Shown: positions 36,322-45,652 of the stretch, one piece after another
Layout: each line of letters opens with the position of its first letter
Numbering within the stretch: position 1 is the stretch's first letter
NCBI GenBank assembly: GCA_964427855.1
Contig: CAYRVH010000008.1
Coordinates: 12,317 to 76,316, forward strand
Reading direction: 5' to 3'
DNA: 64,000 nucleotides
DNA from: JAUPKT01 sp964427855
GTDB taxonomy: Bacteria; Desulfobacterota; Desulfomonilia; Desulfomonilales; Desulfomonilaceae
The notes under the pieces: model-generated
What the model was told of the DNA's origin: nothing
Databases searched by the model: none
Seen by the model: only the letters and a program-made list of their open reading frames with translations
Made by a program: the position numbers and the translations under genes

Positions 36322-38955
36322 ATGGAAGTTATTACCACGCATCTCAATGCCGATTTTGACGCGTTTGCTTCGATGGTGGCGGCAAAAAAGCTGTATCCTG
36401 AAGCGGTTGTTTGCTTTCCCGGGTCACAGGGAAAAAATGTAAGGGATTTTTTTATTGAATCGACGTTGTACATTCTTTCCATCGAGCGTGCCAAGGATAT
36501 TGATTTAGATGAGATTGAACGACTCATATTGGTGGACACGAGACAAAAGAGCCGAATCGGCAGATTTGCGTCTGTCGCAGACGGGGGCAAGGCGGAGATC
36601 CACGTTTACGACCACCACCCAGCGTCTGAGGACGATGTGAAGGGTACGGTCGAAGTTATAGAAGAAGTAGGGGCTACAGTCACCATCCTTATTCATGAGA
36701 TCAAAAAACGCGGCATCGATTTGAATGCAGAAGAAGCAACGGTGCTGGCTTTAGGCATCTACGAGGACACAGGGTCGTTTGCGTTTCCCTCGACGACCAG
36801 CGGAGATATGGAGGCTGCCGCCTGGCTTCTTTCAAAGGGAGCGAATCTCAATATCATATCGAACATGATGGCTTCGGACCTGAATAAGGATCAGATAGAG
36901 GTATTGCATCAACTCATTCACGAGGCTGAGACCGTGAATGTAGGGGGGATTGAGATAGTAGTGACCACAGCCACTGCGGAAAACTATGTGGGAGACCTCG
37001 CGTTGCTGGTCCACAAATTCAAGGATATGGAGAACATAGACGCCCTTTTTGCGCTTGTCCGCATGGAGGACAGGGTGCATCTCATTGGCCGCAGCGCGAT
37101 CGTGGAAGTGAACGCGGGGGATATCGCTGTGGAGTTCGGAGGGGGAGGTCACGCTCAGGCTGCCAGCGCAACGATCAGGGACATGACCATCCACACTGCC
37201 CATGAAAAGCTTTTGAACCTGCTCCATGAGCGCGTGCAGCCCAAACGAACTGCGGGCGAAATCATGAGCCACCCCGTGATTGCTTTGGAACCGCATCAGA
37301 CGATTGCAGAGGCTGCAGTATTCCTCAGCCGGTATCAAGTAAGTTCGCTGCCTGTAGCGGGAGTGGAGGGCATTCTGGGGATACTGCACAGGACGGCGGT
37401 GGACAAGGCGGTGCACCACGGTCTGGATCAGCAACCGGTGACGGACTACATGAACCCAGGTGCCCCGACGGTGACGCCGGACACGCCTATTGAGCATGTG
37501 GTGCGGCTGACAGTAGAAGGTCGGCAGAGGCTTGTGCCAGTGGTGGACAACGGCAGGCTGGTCGGCGTGATCTCGCGCAGTGATCTACTGGGGCACCTGA
37601 AGCTTCCTCAAAGCAGCGACTCCTCGAATCCAGATGAATTTCCTTCAGGCAGGCCGCGCACGAAAAGCGTGCGGAAACTCTTAGAAGAGCGATTGCCGCA
37701 GGATGTGTTGAACGTTCTAAAAAACGCCGGCGAAATCGCAGAGCAGCGTGATGAATCTTTATACCTGGTGGGAGGCGCGGTGCGAGACTTGTTGTTGAGA
37801 GACAGCAACCTCGATATCGACTTGGTAGTGGAGGGCGAGGGCATCTCTTTTGCCAGGGCTCTTGCAGAACGGTTTCCAGGCTGTCGCATACGAAGCCATG
37901 AAAAATTTGGGACCGCCGTCATGCTTTTCCCCGATGGCTTTAAGATCGACATAGCCACGGCTCGTCTTGAGTATTACGAACGGCCGGGCGCGCTCCCGAC
38001 CGTGGAGACCAGCTCCATTAAACGAGACTTGTATAGACGGGACTTCACCATAAATACCCTCGCGGTGTGCTTGAATCCATCACGATTCGGTCAAGTGCTG
38101 GACTTCTTCGGCGGTTCCCGAGACATCAAGGAAAAGGTCATCAGAGTGCTCCATAATCTGGCATTCGTCGAGGATCCTACAAGGATTTTGCGTGCAATAC
38201 GATTCAGCAGTCGTTTCGGTTTCGTGATTTCAAAGCATACTGCGACATTGATCAGGGGGGCCCTCAAAATGCAGGTTTTTGCACATGTTGAGGGGAAGAG
38301 AATCGCCAACGAGCTTGTCCACATCCTCGAGGAACGTTCGCCGAGTTCGTGTCTCAATGTAATGGCCAGTTATGGGGTGTTGCCGGCGATACATCCGGCC
38401 CTTGGCTTTGATGATCGCACGAGAGCCCTGTTCGACTCCGTGGCTGGGGTTCTTTCCTGGTGGAAGTATCTCTTCAAAAGAGACAGGGTGGATGCGTGGC
38501 GAGTGTATTTGCTTGCGCTCACGGACTCGCTCTCTCAGGAGGAATACGCAAGCGTGCTGGATCGATTGGCTTTCCCTGTGGGCGCCCGCCAAAGAGCGCT
38601 CACGGAGCGTGCGGAAATGAGGGTGGCGCTGGCGTTTTTCGCATCGAACCACGTGGTGCGTCCCAGCGTTGTCGTCCATGTATTGAAGCCTTTTTCCCTC
38701 GAAACTCTCTTGTTCATGATGGCGAAGACGACGCGAGATCTGACCCGAAAGTGGATTTCGGAATATATTAGTTCGTTGAGATACGTGAAGCCTGTGCTCA
38801 CGGGAAACGACCTGAAAGCCATGGGCTATGAGCCTGGTCCACTTTTTACTGCAATTCTCACCAGGCTGCGTGACGCGCGACTCGACGGGGAGGTCGCGGG
38901 GCCCGAGGATGAAAGGGAATTGATTCGCAACGCATATCCCACATCAGCGCGATAA
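36322..38955 (+). CDS. cca: DHH-CBS-tRNA nucleotidyltransferase (CCA/A-adding type) fusion
   Basis: An 877-residue multidomain protein. N-terminal DHH phosphoesterase domain (about 1-310) has HLNADFDAFASM, VDTRQ, VYDHHP and DHHA1 FGGGGHAQAASATI. Two CBS domains (about 315-430) follow: RTAGEIMSHPVI...GILHR and VTDYMNPGAPTV...VGVISRSDLL. The nucleotidyltransferase head (about 465-620) has LVGGAVRDLLL, NLDIDLVVEGEG with the metal-binding Asp pair, RDFTINTLA, and a class II RNA-binding tail. Enzymes of this layout add the 3' end of tRNA, in some bacteria only the final A. ATG 36322 has GGAGTAGGC just upstream. The DHH and CBS parts may bind a nucleotide signal; inferred. Confidence 0.9.
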   Translation: MEVITTHLNADFDAFASMVAAKKLYPEAVVCFPGSQGKNVRDFFIESTLYILSIERAKDIDLDEIERLILVDTRQKSRIGRFASVADGGKAEIHVYDHHPASEDDVKGTVEVIEEVGATVTILIHEIKKRGIDLNAEEATVLALGIYEDTGSFAFPSTTSGDMEAAAWLLSKGANLNIISNMMASDLNKDQIEVLHQLIHEAETVNVGGIEIVVTTATAENYVGDLALLVHKFKDMENIDALFALVRMEDRVHLIGRSAIVEVNAGDIAVEFGGGGHAQAASATIRDMTIHTAHEKLLNLLHERVQPKRTAGEIMSHPVIALEPHQTIAEAAVFLSRYQVSSLPVAGVEGILGILHRTAVDKAVHHGLDQQPVTDYMNPGAPTVTPDTPIEHVVRLTVEGRQRLVPVVDNGRLVGVISRSDLLGHLKLPQSSDSSNPDEFPSGRPRTKSVRKLLEERLPQDVLNVLKNAGEIAEQRDESLYLVGGAVRDLLLRDSNLDIDLVVEGEGISFARALAERFPGCRIRSHEKFGTAVMLFPDGFKIDIATARLEYYERPGALPTVETSSIKRDLYRRDFTINTLAVCLNPSRFGQVLDFFGGSRDIKEKVIRVLHNLAFVEDPTRILRAIRFSSRFGFVISKHTATLIRGALKMQVFAHVEGKRIANELVHILEERSPSSCLNVMASYGVLPAIHPALGFDDRTRALFDSVAGVLSWWKYLFKRDRVDAWRVYLLALTDSLSQEEYASVLDRLAFPVGARQRALTERAEMRVALAFFASNHVVRPSVVVHVLKPFSLETLLFMMAKTTRDLTRKWISEYISSLRYVKPVLTGNDLKAMGYEPGPLFTAILTRLRDARLDGEVAGPEDERELIRNAYPTSAR

Positions 38956-39121
38956 AGGCCCAAGAGCATCAAACAGCTTGATTTTTGATGCGGCCTTAAG
39001 CACCATAACGCGACATGACGGGTCTGGCGGACTGGTGTTCCCGAGGCAAAAAAAGGCCGGTTGTCTGACACGCAGTGTGGCTCCTAGCACGATGAAAGGC
39101 TGGATTCCAACGGAGGACATT

Positions 39122-40474
39122 ATGACTACAGAAGGCGGCAAACACATCAAGATCTTTGACATTACTCTAAGAGACGGATCCCAAAGCAAAGTCGCAACGA
39201 GAATCAAGCTTGATGACTTACTTAAGATAGCGGAAAAACTCGGACAAGCGGGGATCTATGGCGCGGAAACATGGGGGGGCGCGACGTTCGACGTATGCGT
39301 GAGGTTCCTCCGAGAGGACCCGTGGCTGCGCGCAAAAAGACTGAAAGAAGCCATGCCCAAGGTAAAAAACATGATGCTCATTCGAGGGCAAAACCTGGTG
39401 GCGTATACAAACTTTCCGGACGATGTCGTAGAGAAATTCGTGTCAGCTGCAGCGCGGAACGGAATTGACGTGTTCCGCATCTTCGACGCCCTGGATGATG
39501 TAAGAAATCATCAGACAGTGATCAAGGCGGTGAAGGAGGCCGGGAAGATAGCAGAAGGCGCGGTGTGCTACACAATCAGCCCCGTTCACACCATAGAAAA
39601 ATTCGTCTCCAAAGCAAGAGAATTGGAGGACATGGGCGTCCACCAGATTGCGATCAAAGATATGGCGGGGCTGATCGATCCTCAAACCACATTCGAGCTT
39701 ATAAGCAGCCTGAAACGGGCTGTGAGCGTCCCCATTCATCTGCATACCCATGACAACTGCGGCATGGCAATGATGTCCGTGTTAAAGGCCGTGGAAGCTG
39801 GATGCGACATGCTCGATTCAGTGCTGAGTCCTTTTGCTGGGGGGACGGGCCACCCGTGTACAGAGGCCTTGGTCTTCTCTCTCCATCGACTCGGATACCA
39901 GACTGGCTGCGATCTCAAAAAGCTGACCGAGGCGGCTGAAGAGGCGAAGCTGGTCCTCAAGTCTTACGCTGAATTTGAGGCGCCGTACGACGGCGTCGAT
40001 TGTCGTATGCTGGTGACCCAGATTCCGGGTGGCGTCATGTCCAACCTCACGAGTCAGCTGAAGCTTCAAAACGCCTTAGACAGACTTGATGATATCATCG
40101 AGGAGATCCCTCGCGTACGGGAGGACCTCGGGTGGATACCGCTGGTGACTCCGACCTCTCAAATCGTCGTTTCTCAAGCGACTTTTAATGTATTGTTGGG
40201 AAGATACAAGATCATCGCAAATCACACTGCGAACCTGCTGAAAGGTCTCTACGGGGAAACGCCCGCGCCAGTGAACAAAGAGCTTCAGGAGCGGGTACTG
40301 AAGGGCGACGCCCCCGTGACCGTGCGGCCTGCTGAGCTTTTGCCGCCCTTGTGGCCAGAGCTGGAGAAAAAATTCCCCGGGCTCTCGGATGAAGACATTC
40401 TGATTCATGCGATATTCCCGCATGAGGCGCCAGGGTATTTTGAAGAAAGGGCGAAGGAAAATGGCAGGGACTGA
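39122..40474 (+). CDS. Biotin-dependent carboxyltransferase subunit (pyruvate carboxylase B / oxaloacetate decarboxylase alpha-like), no biotin domain
   Basis: A 450-residue TIM-barrel carboxyltransferase. It has ITLRDGSQSKVATR near residue 15 (metal-binding Asp), MMLIRGQNLVAYTN, FRIFDALDD, AIKDMAGLIDP (Lys that is carboxylated), IHLHTHDNCGMA (His pair for the metal) and PGGVMSNLTSQL. It transfers CO2 between carboxybiotin and pyruvate/oxaloacetate. The protein ends after FPHEAPGYFEERA with no biotinyl (AMKM) domain, so a separate carrier is needed; none lies nearby. ATG 39122 follows GGAGGACATT, although the frame is open to 38978. It overlaps the thioesterase gene. Confidence 0.85.
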   Translation: MTTEGGKHIKIFDITLRDGSQSKVATRIKLDDLLKIAEKLGQAGIYGAETWGGATFDVCVRFLREDPWLRAKRLKEAMPKVKNMMLIRGQNLVAYTNFPDDVVEKFVSAAARNGIDVFRIFDALDDVRNHQTVIKAVKEAGKIAEGAVCYTISPVHTIEKFVSKARELEDMGVHQIAIKDMAGLIDPQTTFELISSLKRAVSVPIHLHTHDNCGMAMMSVLKAVEAGCDMLDSVLSPFAGGTGHPCTEALVFSLHRLGYQTGCDLKKLTEAAEEAKLVLKSYAEFEAPYDGVDCRMLVTQIPGGVMSNLTSQLKLQNALDRLDDIIEEIPRVREDLGWIPLVTPTSQIVVSQATFNVLLGRYKIIANHTANLLKGLYGETPAPVNKELQERVLKGDAPVTVRPAELLPPLWPELEKKFPGLSDEDILIHAIFPHEAPGYFEERAKENGRD

Positions 40475-40928
40475 AGGCATGCCTCTGCAGGATCGTTTGG
40501 ATCCGGGAGCCGGAATCCGTCACTGCTATGGCTGCGGCGCGGACAACGAAAAGGGGCTCAGGATAAAGAGCTTTCTGATAGAGGATGAGGGGGTTAGTAC
40601 ATGGCGGGCGCAGGAGCATCACTGCTCTTATCCGGGCTATCTGAATGGCGGAGTCGCATGTACCCTAATCGATTGTCACAGCGCCTGGACCGCTTTCGCT
40701 CTGCAATGCAGAGAGGATGGAATATCCATGGAGGGGAGCGCAGACGCGAAAACTGGTTGGACGCGTGCAATGCATGTGGAGTTCCTGCGACCCACGCCCT
40801 TGGATGCAGAGATCACTTTGAGAGCGAGGGTCAAGGCGAGAGGCAGGACGAGTAGGACCGTGGCCTGCAGCTTATACGCTGCTGGACAAGAATGTGTTCG
40901 AGCGGAGGTGACTATCGTGTTCGCCTAA
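40461..40928 (+). CDS. PaaI-type hot-dog thioesterase
   Basis: A 155-residue acyl-CoA thioesterase of the hot-dog fold. The N-terminal CYGCGADNEKGLRIK block is typical of small PaaI/YbgC-like proteins. The active-site region is SYPGYLNGGVACTLIDCHSA, with the Gly-Gly helix start and acidic residue, and the central strand is MHVEFLRPTPL. ATG 40461 lies 14 bp inside the end of the carboxyltransferase gene and follows GAAGGAAA; the open frame upstream is part of that gene. The overlap suggests coupling. Substrate unknown. Confidence 0.83.
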   Translation: MAGTEGMPLQDRLDPGAGIRHCYGCGADNEKGLRIKSFLIEDEGVSTWRAQEHHCSYPGYLNGGVACTLIDCHSAWTAFALQCREDGISMEGSADAKTGWTRAMHVEFLRPTPLDAEITLRARVKARGRTSRTVACSLYAAGQECVRAEVTIVFA

Positions 40929-41379
40929 GATGGATGGGGAGCAAGCGTAGAGCGGTTGCGGGGTGGATCTGTGGAGGGAAGTGCAGGCTGCGTACGAACC
41001 AAACGGCGCTCAAAAGGGTGCACCAAGCCTGCAACTGTCGGAGGTAGTGGTAGATTGCCTGGGGGCCCCGGGGGGATCGCCTGCGAGACGTTAATACGGA
41101 CCGCATTCCTCCCTGTCATTTCCTGGGAAGCCAGAAAGCTTGGCTCAAAGGCGAAGATGACTCAGTCTCGGGGCGCGGCGGCGTCGGTCAAGCCGTGCTT
41201 CTTTCAGATGACAAGGGGGCAGGGCTCCCAGCTTCATAGCGGCTCTCTAAGATCCGTGGCACGCGATGGTGCGGATCGCGTTCTTCCGGGCACTCTCAGG
41301 ATCGCTAGATGATGCAGGTTAATTTGAAGGAAGAGTTGGAGACACGAGGCTCATCCGAGGGGTCTTGTGCCTTAAGCGC
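40928..41379. other. Spacer with no gene seen
   Basis: 450 bp between the convergent thioesterase and epimerase genes, GC-rich. No convincing open frame, RNA gene or terminator with T tract was found. Confidence 0.5.
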
Positions 41380-42362
41380 TACAACCAGCCACGTTGTTTG
41401 TACCAGAGGTGGGTCTGTCGCACGGCCTCGTCGAGAGGCGTGGACGCGCGCCAGCCAAAGTCACGCCAGGCGCGTTCTGGGCTGCATACCCAGGCGGTCT
41501 GCAGCAATTCCTGAAGTTTGTCGGACCGAATGAGCATGGGCTTGCCGGCGACCTTGCTGACAGCGTCGCCGAGGAGCGCCGTGAAGCGGAGAAGTGCCGG
41601 GGGGACGGGGAGAGGCAGGGTCCGTTTGCCGCAGGCGGAGGAGACTAGCTGCACAAATGCTCGCCAGACAACGGGATAAGGGTTGGTAAGAAAATATGGG
41701 CCGTCTGGAGGCCGGTTGGAGAGCGTCGCGGCCAGGATGCCTTCTGTCAAATCGTGGACGTAGATGATGCTGACGAAACGGTCAGGACCCGCGATGTAGG
41801 GGGCGATGCCCCGTCGTACCGCCCTGAAAACACCGAGTACATCGACATCTCGAGGGCCGAATACCGTGGATGGCCGTACGATGGTTATGGGAAGAGACTG
41901 ATCATACGCGCGTACGGCTTTTTCAGCCTCGTATTTTGACAGGGCGTACCACGAAAGAGGCGCAGCTGGCGCATCATCATCGATAGGAGCGTCGCCCTTG
42001 TTTGAGGGCCCCACCACGGCTTGTGTGCTGACAAGAACAAAACGTCGAAGCTGCCGTTGAGTGGGCTGATGGGACACGGCAGCCAGAAGGCGTTGGGTGA
42101 GACGGACGTTGGCGTCGTGGTAATGCTGGTAGGAAAGGGCGCGGGTGGCGCCGGCAGCGTGTATCACGTAATCGAAGGGGCCCAATGATGAGAGGGAGTC
42201 TTCCAGGTCGGCGAGGGAGATGACTGTGGCCGCGCGGGGAGAGAGATAACGCAGGGAAGCGGGTTCTCTCACAGGGCAGACCACGTGGTGGCCTCTGGTG
42301 TTGAGGAGGTCCACGAGATGACTGCCGATGAATCCGGTGGCACCGGTCACAAGGAATTTCAT
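41379..42362 (-). CDS. NAD-dependent epimerase/dehydratase (extended SDR)
   Basis: A 327-residue extended short-chain dehydrogenase. It starts MKFLVTGATGFIGSHLVDLL with the NAD-binding GxxGxxG. VIHAAGATRAL, LVSTQAVVG, and the catalytic YALSKYEAEKA (YxxxK) follow, then IVRPSTVFGPRD. Likely substrates are nucleotide sugars or isoprenoid-like lipids, but no neighbour narrows it. The frame is open to 42422, but ATG 42362 matches the family start and has GAGG upstream. It is divergent from the coiled-coil protein gene. Confidence 0.88.
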   Translation of the reverse strand: MKFLVTGATGFIGSHLVDLLNTRGHHVVCPVREPASLRYLSPRAATVISLADLEDSLSSLGPFDYVIHAAGATRALSYQHYHDANVRLTQRLLAAVSHQPTQRQLRRFVLVSTQAVVGPSNKGDAPIDDDAPAAPLSWYALSKYEAEKAVRAYDQSLPITIVRPSTVFGPRDVDVLGVFRAVRRGIAPYIAGPDRFVSIIYVHDLTEGILAATLSNRPPDGPYFLTNPYPVVWRAFVQLVSSACGKRTLPLPVPPALLRFTALLGDAVSKVAGKPMLIRSDKLQELLQTAWVCSPERAWRDFGWRASTPLDEAVRQTHLWYKQRGWL

Positions 42363-42527
42363 ACAGGGCCTCAAAGAATCTTTTAATGATGGAAGGTTAT
42401 CACGACTTGGGTTGTTTGTCATTTGTGATGCAGAAGCCGCTGCTGTTGACCGGCATGCCGGCTTTCTGTAGTGTCGGGAAGCGGTCTAGTGTGAGCGCTA
42501 ACACAATAAGGGGAAGGAGAGGCGACG

Positions 42528-42962
42528 ATGAAAGCGCTGAGTTTTGCGTATGTATTCGCGGCGGTGCTGGCCCTGTCGATCGGGGGCTTGGTTCATGGAG
42601 AGGAAGGGAAAGTCACTGGGACGGATGTGAAAAAGCAGGCTGAGGAAACCCTGGATGCCGCACGGAAATACGCGGTGCAGCAAAGGGACGAATATCAACG
42701 CAAGATGGAACAGGAATTAAAGGAGCTGGGAGAAAAGATCGCGACATTGAAGGACAGAGCGCAGAACGCGACGGGGGAGTCGCTGCGGGCAATTCAAGAG
42801 AAAATGGGGGTCTTGAGGGAGCGGCAGGCGGCTGCGGAGAAAAGGCTGGGTGAGCTCAGATCTAGCACATATCAAGCGTGGTCTGAGATGAAAGACGGAG
42901 TGGAGAAGGCGGTAGCTGAGTTGAAGAAAGCCTATGAAGGGGCTGCAAGTCTGTTTAAGTAA
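42528..42962 (+). CDS. Exported coiled-coil protein of unknown function
   Basis: A 144-residue protein. It has a signal peptide (residues 1-24, FAYVFAAVLALSIGGLVHG) and an almost wholly helical, charged mature part with heptads (LKELGEKIATLKDRAQ, EKMGVLRERQAAAEKRLGEL), which should form a coiled coil in the periplasm. The ATG at 42528 follows AAGGAGAGG. It resembles small sll1863/apolipoprotein-like stress proteins in composition only; no family is claimed. Confidence 0.7.
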   Translation: MKALSFAYVFAAVLALSIGGLVHGEEGKVTGTDVKKQAEETLDAARKYAVQQRDEYQRKMEQELKELGEKIATLKDRAQNATGESLRAIQEKMGVLRERQAAAEKRLGELRSSTYQAWSEMKDGVEKAVAELKKAYEGAASLFK

Positions 42963-43031
42963 CTGAGACGTGGTGGGGCGAAGGTTTTCTGAGGCGCTCT
43001 GCAAGGGCCGACCGTCGCGGCAGGGGGGCGA

Positions 43032-43047
43032 TGTTCCACGTGGAACA
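43032..43047. promoter_or_regulatory. parS: parS centromere-like site
   Basis: TGTTCCACGTGGAACA is a perfect 16-bp palindrome identical to the consensus ParB-binding chromosomal parS. It lies in the 180-bp spacer between the coiled-coil protein gene and secG, outside any gene. It is the only full match found in the window; other CACGTG cores lack the flanks. parS sites cluster near the chromosome origin in most bacteria. Confidence 0.85.
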
Positions 43048-43081
43048 ATTCCACGCCGGATGGTTCGATCGGCCTCCGCAA

Positions 43082-43107
43082 TCTCGGCCTATGCATACAG
43101 GCCGAGA
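43082..43107. terminator. Hairpin between convergent genes downstream of secG
   Basis: TCTCGGCCT, an 8-base loop, AGGCCGAGA form a perfect 9-bp stem. It lies between the convergent coiled-coil protein gene and secG and could end both transcripts. No T tract follows, so the mechanism is uncertain. Confidence 0.5.
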
Positions 43108-43142
43108 GGCCGCCTCGCCGCTCCGCACACGCTCCTCAAGAT

Positions 43143-43502
43143 CTATTTGTCCGGCGCATTCTCAGGTCCCTGCGCGCCGCTGGGCGCAGCAGGCGCAGAC
43201 GGCTGAGGCGTAGCGGGAACGCCAGGAACCGAGGATTCAGTGACGACAGAGCGCTCGGTTATTGCCACCCCTTTGTCAGAGAAATATGTCAGCACAATGG
43301 AAGTACACATGAACAGGACTGCAGCCACAATGGTGACCTTGCTCAAAAACGTTGTCGCACCTGAACTTCCGAATACAGTCTGGCTCGAACCACCCCCAAA
43401 CACTGCCCCGATATCCGCTCCCTTTCCCGTTTGCAACAGGATGATGAGTATGAGGGCTATGCACACCAAGAGATGAATGATCAATACAAAAGTCGTAAGC
43501 AT
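43143..43502 (-). CDS. secG: Preprotein translocase subunit SecG
   Basis: A small inner-membrane subunit that supports SecYEG protein export. The 119-residue protein has two membrane segments (FVLIIHLLVCIALILIILLQ and VTIVAAVLFMCTSIVLTYF) and between them the conserved LLQTGKGADIGAVFGGGSSQT loop. The C-terminal tail is Pro/Ala-rich and disordered. ATG 43502 follows GAGAGGA. It is the last gene of gap-pgk-tpiA-secG, the common order tpiA-secG, with 10 bp to tpiA. Confidence 0.95.
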   Translation of the reverse strand: MLTTFVLIIHLLVCIALILIILLQTGKGADIGAVFGGGSSQTVFGSSGATTFLSKVTIVAAVLFMCTSIVLTYFSDKGVAITERSVVTESSVPGVPATPQPSAPAAPSGAQGPENAPDK

Positions 43503-43512
43503 GTTTATCCTC

Positions 43513-44286
43513 TCAATCCGTATCGAATCCGGAATACACTATTCCGAGGAATTCTTCCTTGTTGAGGGAGGCCCCGCCCACCAGCCCGCCATCGATATCT
43601 GCGCAGGTGAACAAACTCCTCGCGTTGCGCGGTTTCACGCTTCCCCCGTAAAGTATGCGCACAGCCTCGCCTACACCGTCTCGCGACGCGGCGGCCAGTT
43701 CCGAACGAATAAAATGGTGCACTTCCTGAGCCTGTTCCGGCGTGGCTGTTTTTCCTGTCCCAATGGCCCAGACCGGCTCGTACGCGATGACCAACCGTTC
43801 AGGATTCGTGGACTCGGCCTGCTCCAATCCCACAAGAAGCTGCTCTCGTACAATGGCGAAGGTAATGCCTTTTTCCCGCTGTTCAAGAGTCTCTCCCAAA
43901 CAAAAAATAGGTATCAGTCCTTCCCGTTGGCAGGCCCCTATCTTTTTCCCGACACTACGGTTGGTGTCGCCGAAGTACTGCCTCCGTTCTGAGTGCCCCA
44001 CTATAACATAGGTGCAGCCGATTTCCTTCAACATAGGTGCGGAGATCTCCCCTGTGTACGCCCCCTGGGGCTCCCAAAACACATCCTGAGCCGCCACCTT
44101 TACGGGCGTGCCCTGGAAAACCTGCACCACCGCGGCCAGCGCGGTAAACGGAGGGCCGACCAATACCTCGCACGGCATGCCTCGCTCCAGGAACGCATCC
44201 TTCAGCTCACACGAATATGCAACGGCTTCAGAGACAGTCTTGTGCATCTTCCAATTGCCGGCGACCAATTTTTTTCTCACGGCCAT
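43513..44286 (-). CDS. tpiA: Triosephosphate isomerase
   Basis: Interconverts dihydroxyacetone phosphate and glyceraldehyde 3-phosphate. The 257-residue TIM barrel has LVAGNWKMHKT (catalytic Lys), VIVGHSERR (catalytic His), YEPVWAIGTGKTATP (catalytic Glu and mobile loop), ILYGGSVKP and GLVGGASL for phosphate binding. All active-site residues are present. ATG 44286 follows GGAGGTTCTGT. It lies between pgk and secG in one operon. Confidence 0.97.
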   Translation of the reverse strand: MAVRKKLVAGNWKMHKTVSEAVAYSCELKDAFLERGMPCEVLVGPPFTALAAVVQVFQGTPVKVAAQDVFWEPQGAYTGEISAPMLKEIGCTYVIVGHSERRQYFGDTNRSVGKKIGACQREGLIPIFCLGETLEQREKGITFAIVREQLLVGLEQAESTNPERLVIAYEPVWAIGTGKTATPEQAQEVHHFIRSELAAASRDGVGEAVRILYGGSVKPRNARSLFTCADIDGGLVGGASLNKEEFLGIVYSGFDTD

Positions 44287-44397
44287 ACAGAACCTCCACC
44301 CACAACTGAGGCGATTCCCAACCTCTCTCTCCGGTCCAGCCTCAACCAGATGAACACCTTTACGCGATTCCGTGCGCGACGCGTTCCAGACGAGGCC

Positions 44398-45582
44398 TCA
44401 CGACTCCAACGCCTCCACCCCGGGCAGCGCCTTTCCCTCAAGAAATTCCATAAACGCTCCTCCACCCGTGGAGATATAGGATATACGATCTTCGACGCCA
44501 AACCTCCTCACGGCTCGCACCGTGTCGCCGCCGCCTACCAAAGAGAACGCCGAGGACTGAGCAATCGCCTGCGCCACGGCCATGGTTCCCTGCGCAAATT
44601 GCTCTGTTTCAAAGACACCCATAGGGCCGTTCCAAATGATCGTAGCCGCCTTCCCAATGACTTCGACGAAACTCTGGACAGTCTTTGGCCCTATATCCAG
44701 CGCCATCAATTCCTGGGGTATGTCTCGTACGGACACAATCCGAACTTCTCCCGGCTCCTCCATCACGGCAGACGCAACGACGTCTTCGGGCAACAGAATT
44801 TCGCAACCTGAACCCGCAGCGTCTTCGACAATACGCCGCGCGATCTCAAACATATCGTCCTCGACTCTTGACCTACCAACCGGCGCCCCTTGCGCCGCCA
44901 GAAACGTATTGGCCATGCCGCCGGCTATGATCATCGCGTCAACAGTCCGCACAAAATTCTCGAGGATGCCGAGCTTGTCAGAGACCTTGGCGCCCCCGAA
45001 GATGGCCAACACAGGCCGGGCTGGGTTATCCAAGGCCCGCCCCAAATTGTCAAGCTCCTCCTTCATGAGCAGTCCCGCGGCCTTTCTTCTCAGCAGCTTT
45101 GGCACGCCCACCGTCGATGCATGCGCCCTATGTGCTGTTCCGAAGGCGTCGTTTACGTACACGTCAGCCACGGAGGCGAGCTGGCTTGCGAATGCCGGAT
45201 CATTCTTTGTCTCTCCCGCATAAAATCTTACGTTTTCCAGGAGCAGCACCTCTCCATCCGCCATTCGAGCGACGGCCTCTGCGACCGCGTCGCCCACGCA
45301 ATCAGGGACAAATGCGACATCTTTGCCGAGGAGCTCAGTCAAGCGTGCACCGACCGGACGCAAAGACAGCTCAGGGCGTTTTTCCCCCTTTGGCCTGCCG
45401 AGGTGGGACACGGCAATGCACTTACCCCCTTTTTCCATGATGTACTTCAAAGTCGGCAGAGCCCGCCTAAGTCTGTTGTCATCGCCGATCGTACCGTCTG
45501 CATTCAAAGGCACGTTGAAGTCAAACCGGCTAAAAACCCTTGCTCCCTCAATAGCGAGGTCCTGTATTCCCTTGATAGCCAT
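44398..45582 (-). CDS. pgk: Phosphoglycerate kinase
   Basis: Transfers phosphate between 1,3-bisphosphoglycerate and ADP. The 394-residue two-domain protein shows FSRFDFNVPLNADGTIGDD, AVSHLGRPKGE, GTAHRAHASTVG, and the nucleotide-binding IFGGAKVSDKLGIL with WNGPMGVFE and GGGDTVRAV. It is full length and has the usual STGGGAFMEFLEG C-terminus. ATG 45582 follows AAGGAGGAG. Between gap (70 bp upstream) and tpiA (111 bp downstream). Confidence 0.97.
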   Translation of the reverse strand: MAIKGIQDLAIEGARVFSRFDFNVPLNADGTIGDDNRLRRALPTLKYIMEKGGKCIAVSHLGRPKGEKRPELSLRPVGARLTELLGKDVAFVPDCVGDAVAEAVARMADGEVLLLENVRFYAGETKNDPAFASQLASVADVYVNDAFGTAHRAHASTVGVPKLLRRKAAGLLMKEELDNLGRALDNPARPVLAIFGGAKVSDKLGILENFVRTVDAMIIAGGMANTFLAAQGAPVGRSRVEDDMFEIARRIVEDAAGSGCEILLPEDVVASAVMEEPGEVRIVSVRDIPQELMALDIGPKTVQSFVEVIGKAATIIWNGPMGVFETEQFAQGTMAVAQAIAQSSAFSLVGGGDTVRAVRRFGVEDRISYISTGGGAFMEFLEGKALPGVEALES

Positions 45583-45652
45583 GTGACTCCTCCTTACTCG
45601 CTGATCATGCGGCAGGCGTCGCGCAGCTCACCGGTAGTCTACACATCCAAAC

